A DNA stretch of 5,619 bases from contig JAHEDF010000284.1 of the NCBI GenBank assembly GCA_024641365.1, positions 1-5,619 on the forward strand. Reading direction: 5' to 3'. The stretch comes from Planctomycetota bacterium. Its GTDB lineage: Bacteria > Planctomycetota > UBA11346. Under the pieces are notes generated by a model, which saw only the letters and a program-made list of their open reading frames with translations, was not told the origin of the DNA and ran no database searches. Positions 1 to 5,619 of the stretch are shown piece by piece (the stretch's first letter is position 1; the number at the start of each line of letters is the position of its first letter). Position numbers and translations under genes: made by a program.

Positions 1-1483
1 AGGCGAGGTCGGCTTGAATAGCGGTTGATTCTAAGAGGGGGTCATGGTGGTTGCTGGCGTAGGCTTTTAATTCTTTAGCAAGCTGTCGAATTATGTCACG
101 ATGTTCAGCAACATGTATTGCATTAGTCATTTCATGCGGATCGCTATCGAGGTCAAAAAAACTAGCAGGCGCACCGGGGGCCATAATTAATTTGTAATGT
201 TCGGTGAAAGCTCCGAACCACCCACTTTTTGCAGAGCTACCAATGCGTACGACATTAACGTCATGCCAATCGCTGGGCACCATGGCTCCGGTAAATAACG
301 GTGCCGCATTTCGCCCTTCGTTTTGCCCTGCATCTTTTATGCCCATGAGTCCTAAAACTGTTGGTTTAAAATCAACAGAACCGAGTGATTGCATAACCAC
401 TTTGCCTGGGGAAATGACACCGGGTGCGTAAATAATAAATGGAATGCGCGCCGACCCTTCCATGGGCACACCTTTGTTATCACGACCATGTTCACCGCAC
501 AGATCTCCGTGGTCAGAGGTAAATACGATAATGGTGTGATCTAATGCGCCGGTTTCACGTAAGGCGGTAATAATTTTGCCAACATTATCATCAACGCATT
601 TGACCATGCCAAAATAAAGTGCCATTTGTTTCTGACCGGCACCACCGGATTGCGTGCTGGCATAGGATGGTAAATTATTGCCTGCATTTGTAGCGGAGAG
701 TGGTTTTTCAAAACGTAACAAATTATACATGGTATCATAGGGTGCGCGCACGGTGTTTGGACCATGTGGGTCGGGGATGCTCACATGAAATGCAAAGGGA
801 CGTCCTTTATGATGGTGAATAAATTCAACGGTGCGATCAGCAAGAAAGTCTGTGGTAAAAGTTTTTTCATCGGCACCATTTAAGTCATAATTCGGTGTGC
901 CATTTTTATTCGTGCCTCCGACTTGTGGGCCGTCTGGTGTTTCGACTAATTTTTTCCAATGGCCGCGATTGAACATGTATTTGTTATCATCAAATCCAAA
1001 GCGTCGTTGTGGTTTCCAACCAGGTTTTCCAGGACCATCTAAATGCCATTTACCAGCATAACCGGTAATATAACCATTATCGCGTAATACCGCGGCATAC
1101 GTTGTCATATTATCGGTCATGGGTAAATTGTTTGAAATAGCCCCTGTATTTTGTGGGTAATATCCCGTCATCATCGCAGCGCGTGACGGTGTACAGACAG
1201 GCGATGTTGCATAGCAGCGCATGGCAATCCCGCCATGTTCGGCAATCCAATCGATATGTGGCGTATCGACCTGCACGCGTGGTCCCCACACATAGGCTTG
1301 GTCGTCCGGCAGATGTTTTCGGTAGCAGCCTAAAGTACGGAAATTGTGTTCATCGGTTTGAATGACAATCAAATTAAGTTTATCTGCACCAATAAGTTGT
1401 ATGTTAGCTACCCCAATGAGACTACCTAGATAACAAAGCGCCATAAAAGAAATGCGTGAGAAGGGCATAGATATTAAACTCAT
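1..1483 (-). CDS. Exported Cys-type sulfatase, 3' end beyond the left edge
   Basis: Hydrolyses a sulfate ester; the substrate cannot be told from sequence, but sugar or polysaccharide sulfates are likely. The frame is open from the ATG at 1483 to the window edge (494 residues visible, no frameshift). Residues 12-33 are hydrophobic after a short basic N-terminus and end in LIGA, so a Sec signal peptide and periplasmic or secreted location are likely. The alkaline-phosphatase-like sulfatase fold is shown by D44-E45 in QTDEH, the signature C97-T-P-S-R101 (Cys converted to formylglycine by a separate maturase), K145-W-H147 in GKWHLDG, H233 and H240 in HVSIPDPHGP, D324-H325 in TSDHGD, and K337 in KGVPMEGSARIPF. 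The tail around FFDLDSDPHEMTN is the usual C-terminal landmark, so only a short end is missing. The start is supported by GGAG six bases upstream and by the signal peptide following it. The gene follows rmuC after 267 bases and is probably transcribed separately. Family assignment is firm; substrate and subfamily are unknown. Confidence 0.93.
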   Translation of the reverse strand, partial: MSLISMPFSRISFMALCYLGSLIGVANIQLIGADKLNLIVIQTDEHNFRTLGCYRKHLPDDQAYVWGPRVQVDTPHIDWIAEHGGIAMRCYATSPVCTPSRAAMMTGYYPQNTGAISNNLPMTDNMTTYAAVLRDNGYITGYAGKWHLDGPGKPGWKPQRRFGFDDNKYMFNRGHWKKLVETPDGPQVGGTNKNGTPNYDLNGADEKTFTTDFLADRTVEFIHHHKGRPFAFHVSIPDPHGPNTVRAPYDTMYNLLRFEKPLSATNAGNNLPSYASTQSGGAGQKQMALYFGMVKCVDDNVGKIITALRETGALDHTIIVFTSDHGDLCGEHGRDNKGVPMEGSARIPFIIYAPGVISPGKVVMQSLGSVDFKPTVLGLMGIKDAGQNEGRNAAPLFTGAMVPSDWHDVNVVRIGSSAKSGWFGAFTEHYKLIMAPGAPASFFDLDSDPHEMTNAIHVAEHRDIIRQLAKELKAYASNHHDPLLESTAIQADLA

Positions 1484-1489
1484 AAGATG

Positions 1490-1493
1490 CTCC
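1490..1493 (-). promoter_or_regulatory. Shine-Dalgarno site of the sulfatase gene
   Basis: On the minus strand GGAG stands six bases before the ATG at 1483, within CGGAGCATCTT. This is a good ribosome binding site and supports that start over the later in-frame Met codons at residues 6 and 14, which would cut into the signal peptide. Confidence 0.65.
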
Positions 1494-1535
1494 GATGTCC
1501 GTATAAATGGATGTCAGTCAGTATGGTCATTATTT

Positions 1536-1563
1536 TGTATAATAACGTGCTTACCTATCTAAA
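1536..1563 (-). promoter_or_regulatory. Weak candidate promoter for the sulfatase gene
   Basis: On the minus strand TTTAGA (1563-1558) and TATACA (1541-1536) lie 16 bases apart, each matching four of six positions of the sigma-70 consensus. An overlapping TATTAT (1544-1539) is an alternative -10. Either would start transcription about 45 bases before the ATG. One copy of the AGGTAAG repeat falls in the spacer between the two boxes. The match is weak and the AT-rich context produces such boxes easily, so this is only a candidate. Confidence 0.2.
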
Positions 1564-1694
1564 TGTTGTGATAAATGTTCAGAACGTTGAGACAGATACG
1601 AGGTAAGTTGCTTCTGTCACATGCATTTATTTGGCGGAATATACGACACGGTATCAGGTAAGAAACAAATCTACGAATTAGTAAATACTTACCA
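1550..1694. repeat. Four CTTACCT-type heptamers in inverted and direct orientation
   Basis: On the plus strand CTTACCT lies at 1550-1556, AGGTAAG (its complement) at 1601-1607 and 1656-1662, and CTTACCA (one mismatch) at 1688-1694. The first two form an extended imperfect inverted repeat: CTTACCTATCT at 1550-1560 against AGAT-ACG-AGGTAAG at 1594-1607, differing by a three-base insertion. The two AGGTAAG copies are direct repeats 55 bases apart, both preceded by a similar GACA(C/G)...ATAC/GTATC stretch. The outer two could pair as a second inverted set (1656-1662 with 1688-1694). The arrangement resembles half-sites for a DNA-binding regulator upstream of the sulfatase. That role is inference; the repeats are directly visible. 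Confidence 0.5.
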
Positions 1695-1750
1695 ATTATG
1701 AAGGGTTATGTGTATTTTGATGAAAATAGAGAAATTGATAAAAAAATTAT

Positions 1751-3205
1751 CTAAGGAGTCGGATTGTCTACGTCACCAGCCTGTAAATGTCGTGGCGATT
1801 TATCTATGCCTTCAATAAGATCAATGTCATCACCACCACCAGCGCCTAATTCTTTTAATTTACGAGCGCTGACCAGGACGCGGGATTCTAAGGTGCCGAC
1901 GGCTTTGTTATAATTATCAACTGCAGTTTCTAAGCCGCTGCGCACGCGGCTGAAATGGTCAATAAAGCCTTTTAGGCGACCATGTAATTCGGCACCGAGG
2001 TCAGCGACCTTTTGTGCATTGGCTGCCATTTGTTCTTGCCGCCAACCGTAGGCGACCGCACGCAGTAAAGCAATTAAGGTTGTTGGCGTTGCTAAAATAA
2101 CGCGGGCGTCGACGCCCGCTTCAATTAAAGAGGGATCGGCTTCTAAAGCAGCGCTGAAAAATGTTTCGCCGGGTAAAAATAACACCACGAATTCGGGTGT
2201 GGGCTCTAATTTTTCCCAATAGGATTTAGCGCTTAGTTTGACTAAATGATCGCGAATTTGTCGCGCATGTGCTTTTAGGCGTTCGGCACGGGCATCGCCT
2301 TCGACTTCGAGGGCTTCTAAATATGCAGCGAGCGGGGCCTTGGCGTCAACAACAATGGATTTACCACCAGGCAATTTTACCACTAAATCGGGACGTAATT
2401 TACCCTCATCACTGTTGACAGAGGTTTGCTGGGTGAAATCACAGTATTCCAACATACCGGCTAATTCGACTACCCGTTTTAATTGTATTTCACCCCAGCG
2501 TCCGCGTACGGTTGGTGCGCGTAAAGCGGTCACTAAATTTCGGGTTTCCGTTTGTAATTGTCCTTGACCAAGTGCTAACGCTTTTACCTGTTCCTTTAAT
2601 TCGCTGTAGGCGCCTACGCGAGATTTTTCCAATTCGCTCAGTGAACCGCCAACTTTTTCTAAAGATTCTTTAATCGGTTTTAAAACGGCATCGATAGCTT
2701 GTTGTCGTTGCTGTAAATCGCCTTTTGCGCCCTCTTGAAATTTTTCCAGCGTTGTCTTGGCTAAATCCATAAATGATTGATTATTATGACGCAGTGATTC
2801 CGCGGATAACGCTTTAAAGGCGTCAGATAATTTAGTTTGTGCCTGATCCAGTAAGGCAACTTTTTCTTTAGCGGCACGTTGTTCGTCTTCTAAGCGCGTG
2901 GTTAATTCGGCGACACGCGTGCCAAGCCCATTATTTTCAGAACGCAAGCGCTCAACTATTTCTGATGAAGATGTTAATTGTTGTTTGATGTCCGCTAATA
3001 AGCGCTCGTTACTGGCTAAACGCTCGGACAAAACCGCTTGTTCGGCAAGTCCTTCGCTTTTCGCTTCATTATAGCCATGCTTGTACATTTCTGCGCCACG
3101 GGCGCGCATAATTAACCAGGCGATTAGCAGGCCCGCACCACCACCAGCACAAAACCACATAAATGGTCCCATCATGTCTGGTGTGGTGGAGCCTATTTCA
3201 GCCAT
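1751..3205 (-). CDS. rmuC: DNA recombination protein RmuC
   Basis: RmuC family protein of 484 residues, close to the roughly 475 of the E. coli protein. In E. coli it limits inversions at short inverted repeats and is thought to act as a nuclease on DNA structures; the exact substrate is uncertain. Residues 13-34 form one membrane segment, so the protein is probably anchored with the rest in the cytoplasm. Residues about 50-230 are charged and heptad-like (long coiled coil). The conserved RmuC domain follows: GRWGE at 235-239 with IQLKRVVELAGM, then RPD 271-273 and VDAK 286-289, which fit the D...DxK core of PD-(D/E)xK nucleases, FLPGE at 343-347, and the helix ATPTTLIALLRAVAYGWRQE at 372-391. 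The C-terminus is a loose acidic tail. The ATG at 3205 is chosen because an in-frame TGA lies six bases upstream; the Shine-Dalgarno is poor (AAAGTGA very close to the start). Met11 or Met12 are possible later starts. The gene lies 67 bases after secA. Confidence 0.95.
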   Translation of the reverse strand: MAEIGSTTPDMMGPFMWFCAGGGAGLLIAWLIMRARGAEMYKHGYNEAKSEGLAEQAVLSERLASNERLLADIKQQLTSSSEIVERLRSENNGLGTRVAELTTRLEDEQRAAKEKVALLDQAQTKLSDAFKALSAESLRHNNQSFMDLAKTTLEKFQEGAKGDLQQRQQAIDAVLKPIKESLEKVGGSLSELEKSRVGAYSELKEQVKALALGQGQLQTETRNLVTALRAPTVRGRWGEIQLKRVVELAGMLEYCDFTQQTSVNSDEGKLRPDLVVKLPGGKSIVVDAKAPLAAYLEALEVEGDARAERLKAHARQIRDHLVKLSAKSYWEKLEPTPEFVVLFLPGETFFSAALEADPSLIEAGVDARVILATPTTLIALLRAVAYGWRQEQMAANAQKVADLGAELHGRLKGFIDHFSRVRSGLETAVDNYNKAVGTLESRVLVSARKLKELGAGGGDDIDLIEGIDKSPRHLQAGDVDNPTP

Positions 3206-3272
3206 ACATCACTTTCACGCAAAAGCGGCTTATTATTACCTGTCAATTATCTGCAATAAGAGCCAACGATAA
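3206..3272 (-). other. Short secA-rmuC gap, possible cotranscription
   Basis: This 67-base gap holds no strong terminator. A bulged stem (GGCT plus TATT pairing with AATA plus AGCC, 3264 to 3227) with a loop of about 20 bases is followed by only four T residues. A perfect TTGACA lies at 3246-3241 on the minus strand, but the hexamer 17 bases further on is TTTGCG, a poor -10. Readthrough from secA into rmuC is the simplest view; a weak rmuC promoter here cannot be excluded. Confidence 0.4.
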
Positions 3273-5619
3273 TTATTTACCGTGGCAATTGCGATAAAGC
3301 GATCCGGAGCCACAGGGGCATGGATCAGATGGTTTCGGACGATTTGATGGTGAACCGGACACGGTGCGGTTTTCTAAGGCAGCGGCTTCGGCCGGTGAGT
3401 GCGGCTTATCTGATCCAGATGCTGCGGCAGCCATCGCTTTAAAGCCACCCGCTTCCAAACTGCCTGCTGGGCCAGTTGGTTCTGGTTCATTTTGCATCTG
3501 TACTTGTAGGCGGAAGAATAATTTTGCGACTTCGTGATTAATCAGTTCATTCATCGACGAGAATAAACGATAACCTTCTTCTTTATAACGCATACGCGGA
3601 TCTTTTTGCGCATAGCCTTCTAAACCAATGGCATGTCGCAAATGGTCCATGGCGTATAAGTGGTCTTTCCAGCGACGGTCAATAACATCAAGTAATATGT
3701 AACGCAGAACGTGCTCGTAAATTTCCCCCATTTCATTTTTACGATTATCAACACTAGATTTTATGACACCTATTAAATATTCGAGACAAGCATCACCACC
3801 ATCCTTAATTGGAATGGTATCTGATTTAGGTGCCTCTAATCCATAGTCTTTGGCGAAATTTTCACTGATGCGATCAGCCAATTCATTACCCCGTGTACCA
3901 TCTGCTGCCGCTTTTTGCACCAAGTCATCAGTCGCCTTGCGATAAAGACCGAGCAACATTTTTTCGAGCTCTTTGCCTTCTAATACTTGTTGGCGTTGGC
4001 GATAAATGACGGTGCGTTGGCTGTTCGCAACCTGATCGTATTCCAATAAATTTTTACGAATACCGTAATGGAATTCTTCCACTTTCTTTTGTGCTTTTTC
4101 AACTTGGCGCGTTACCATTGATGATTCAATTGGGATACCATCCTTTAATCCCATTTTCCGCATTAAGTTAGCCATGGTGGGGCCAGCAAAACGTTTCATT
4201 AAATCATCATCAAGCGACAAATAAAATCGCGTTGAACCGGGATCGCCTTGACGTCCTGAACGTCCGCGCAGCTGATTATCGATACGGCGACTTTCGTGTC
4301 GCTCAGTACCAACAATTCGTAATCCACCGAGTGCGCGCACATCAACATCATGACGTAATGTTGATGGCATTGGCAGTGGCGGGTATCCCGTTTGTCTCCG
4401 TTTATTATTAATAGCGGCTAATAATTGTTCATGCGGTGAGCCGCGCATTTTTTCAGCTTCTTCTTCTCCGACAAAATGCTTCACCCATAAATCTAAAGTC
4501 GCTTCATCAATTTTATCAGGTGAATCGTGGGGCGTTAAACGCTTGGGCATTAAATCATGCGCTTGCCAATGTTTAAACGCGGCTTCAGCAGTGGTTTTTC
4601 CTAATACAATGTCAGTACCACGACCAGCCATGTTGGTGGCAATCGTCACGCCGCCAAAATAACCAGCTTTGGTAACAATTTCTGCTTCACGTTGATGCTG
4701 GCGTGCATTCAGCACGTTGTGTGGAACGCCACGTCGCGTCAGTAATTCGCTGAGGCGTTCACTGACTTCAACAGAAATAGTACCAACCAACACCGGTTGT
4801 CCGATGGCGTGTAATTCTTGCACTTCATTAGCGATAGCTTCAAACTTTTCGCGATCAGAACCGTAAATTAAGTCGGGCAAGTCATTACGCACAACTGGGC
4901 GATTTGGTGGAATAGCAATGACTTCTAATTTATAAATCGCATTAAATTCGTTTGCTTCGGTCATGGCCGTACCGGTCATGCCCGCTAATTTACCATAGAG
5001 ACGGAAGAAATTTTGCAGCGTAATGGTTGCGTACGTTTGATTTTCTTCTTTGGGCTCGACTTTTTCTTTGGCTTCTATTGCTTGATGCAAACCATCGGAC
5101 CAACGGCGACCATCTAATGTACGGCCAGTAAATTCGTCAACGATTTTAATCTGCCCATCACTGACTAAATATTCTTTATCTTTATGATAAAGATGGTGGG
5201 CTTTAAGTGCGTTATCTAAAAAGTGTGGCAAATGCATGGCTTCGCCATCATATAAATTATCGACGCCAAATAATTTAGCGGCTTTATCAATGCCGACATC
5301 GCTCATAGTGATGTGGCGATCTTTAATATCGACTTCGAAGTCGGTTCCGGCTTCTAATTGCCGAGCAACCTCATCAGCTTGCGCATAAAATTGTTTACGA
5401 CCGACGGCAGGGCCTGAAATAATTAATGGGGTACGTGCCTCGTCGATTAAGACTGAGTCGACTTCGTCGATAATAGCAAAGGTTCGGCGCGTTTGTACCT
5501 GCTCATCAAGGGAGCGTGCTAAATTATCACGCAAATAATCAAAGCCGAATTCATTGTTGGTACCGTAGGTCACATCGCACGCATATATTTGTTTACGCAT
5601 GAATGGCGGTTGTGCATTT
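3273..5619 (-). CDS. secA: Preprotein translocase ATPase SecA, 5' end beyond the right edge
   Basis: SecA is the cytosolic/peripheral motor that uses ATP to push unfolded preproteins through SecYEG. The visible 781 residues begin inside NBD1 at NAQPPF, so roughly the first 160 residues with Walker A are missing. The Met at 5600 (visible residue 7) is internal: coding homology continues before it. Landmarks by visible residue are: YGTNNEFGFDYLRDN at 18-32, Walker B DEVDS at 51-55 with LIDEARTPLIISGP, the preprotein cross-linking domain at about 70-215, GRRWSDGLHQAIEAKE at 170-185, LAGMTGTA at 211-218, NMAGRGTD at 329-336 and RRIDNQLRGRSGRQGD at 444-459 (NBD2). The scaffold with WKDHLYAMDHLR is at 650-661, GYAQKDP at 668-674. 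The C-terminus is an Ala/Gly/Ser linker and a SEC-C zinc motif (C767, C769, C778, H779; same spacing as in E. coli). The segment at 341-430 is about 55 residues longer than its E. coli counterpart. The reading frame is intact. rmuC follows after 67 bases. Confidence 0.98.
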   Translation of the reverse strand, partial: NAQPPFMRKQIYACDVTYGTNNEFGFDYLRDNLARSLDEQVQTRRTFAIIDEVDSVLIDEARTPLIISGPAVGRKQFYAQADEVARQLEAGTDFEVDIKDRHITMSDVGIDKAAKLFGVDNLYDGEAMHLPHFLDNALKAHHLYHKDKEYLVSDGQIKIVDEFTGRTLDGRRWSDGLHQAIEAKEKVEPKEENQTYATITLQNFFRLYGKLAGMTGTAMTEANEFNAIYKLEVIAIPPNRPVVRNDLPDLIYGSDREKFEAIANEVQELHAIGQPVLVGTISVEVSERLSELLTRRGVPHNVLNARQHQREAEIVTKAGYFGGVTIATNMAGRGTDIVLGKTTAEAAFKHWQAHDLMPKRLTPHDSPDKIDEATLDLWVKHFVGEEEAEKMRGSPHEQLLAAINNKRRQTGYPPLPMPSTLRHDVDVRALGGLRIVGTERHESRRIDNQLRGRSGRQGDPGSTRFYLSLDDDLMKRFAGPTMANLMRKMGLKDGIPIESSMVTRQVEKAQKKVEEFHYGIRKNLLEYDQVANSQRTVIYRQRQQVLEGKELEKMLLGLYRKATDDLVQKAAADGTRGNELADRISENFAKDYGLEAPKSDTIPIKDGGDACLEYLIGVIKSSVDNRKNEMGEIYEHVLRYILLDVIDRRWKDHLYAMDHLRHAIGLEGYAQKDPRMRYKEEGYRLFSSMNELINHEVAKLFFRLQVQMQNEPEPTGPAGSLEAGGFKAMAAAASGSDKPHSPAEAAALENRTVSGSPSNRPKPSDPCPCGSGSLYRNCHGK

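Larger units (their letters stand above)
1484..1750. other. Intergenic spacer between rmuC and the sulfatase gene
   Basis: These 267 AT-rich bases hold no gene I can support. They contain the CTTACCT-type repeats, a weak promoter candidate and the sulfatase ribosome binding site. No GC-rich hairpin followed by a T run is seen after rmuC; a five-base AT stem around an A/T loop at 1737-1751 is too weak to call a terminator. The spacer length and repeats suggest that the sulfatase has its own regulation and is not the third gene of a secA operon. Confidence 0.7.

Noticed and set aside
204..431. Plus-strand open frame opposite the sulfatase
   Set aside because: Antisense shadow of a well-supported gene; low-complexity composition and no domain resemblance.
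541..765. Minus-strand 74-codon open frame inside the sulfatase region
   Set aside because: It is in another frame than the sulfatase, whose own frame is open throughout and carries all family motifs; the short frame has no recognisable features.
1153..1365. Plus-strand open frame opposite the sulfatase active-site region
   Set aside because: Antisense shadow; no motif and no ribosome binding site that would favour it over the sulfatase.
1..1483. Possible frameshifted or degraded sulfatase
   Set aside because: Checking every codon from 1483 to 2 on the minus strand showed one uninterrupted frame with all catalytic motifs; it only lacks a stop because the window ends.
1538..1543. Perfect TATAAT on the plus strand as an antisense promoter
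   Set aside because: The hexamer at 1515-1520 (CAGTCA) is a poor -35 and no plus-strand gene follows.
1579..1626. Minus-strand 15-codon open frame in the spacer before the sulfatase, a possible leader peptide
   Set aside because: No Shine-Dalgarno before its ATG, no attenuator-like hairpins with a T run and no run of diagnostic codons.
1737..1751. Short AT stem with T-rich loop at the rmuC stop codon as a terminator
   Set aside because: Only five A/T pairs, no GC stem and no T tract following the hairpin; far too weak.
2340..2567. Plus-strand open frame opposite rmuC
   Set aside because: Antisense shadow of the conserved RmuC nuclease domain.
3227..3264. Bulged stem in the secA-rmuC gap as a rho-independent terminator
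   Set aside because: Eight pairs interrupted by a bulge, a loop of about 20 bases and only four T residues after it.
3081..3272. Plus-strand open frame covering the rmuC start and the secA-rmuC gap
   Set aside because: Mostly antisense to the rmuC N-terminus and running into AT-rich spacer; no recognisable protein features.
5598..5600. ATG at 5600 as the start of secA
   Set aside because: It lies within conserved NBD1; the frame stays open to the window edge and the Walker A part must lie upstream, outside the window.

Overview
The window carries three protein-coding genes, all on the minus strand: a 3'-terminal part of secA (right side), a complete rmuC (middle) and a secreted-type sulfatase (left side). 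Reading in the direction of transcription the order is secA, rmuC, sulfatase. secA runs off the right edge and lacks its N-terminus. The sulfatase runs off the left edge just short of its C-terminus. I see no RNA genes, insertion sequences, CRISPR arrays or origins.

The organism is a bacterium of moderate base composition with AT-rich spacers. SecA shows a long insertion in its second nucleotide-binding domain and phrases such as GIPIESSMVTR and IRKNLLEYDQV. These are closer to my memory of SecA proteins from the Planctomycetota and relatives than to the proteobacterial form. An exported Cys-type sulfatase also fits the sulfatase-rich PVC superphylum. This assignment is an inference from recalled family features, not from a search.

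The layout is as follows. Positions 5619-3273 hold secA, the preprotein translocase motor, from mid NBD1 to the C-terminal zinc motif. A 67-base gap (3272-3206) follows, with no convincing terminator, so rmuC may be read from the secA transcript. Positions 3205-1751 hold rmuC, a membrane-anchored coiled-coil protein with a PD-(D/E)xK-type nuclease domain. Positions 1750-1484 are a 267-base AT-rich spacer. It has four copies (three exact, one 6/7) of the heptamer CTTACCT in mixed orientation, which could be operator half-sites for the next gene. Positions 1483-1 hold the sulfatase, with a good Shine-Dalgarno, a likely signal peptide and the CTPSR formylglycine motif.

The genes do not form an obvious pathway. 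secA and rmuC are housekeeping genes. The sulfatase is a separate, probably independently regulated catabolic gene whose product would be exported through the Sec route. I found no clearly new multi-gene system. The most unusual items are the repeat-bearing spacer and the SecA insertion.
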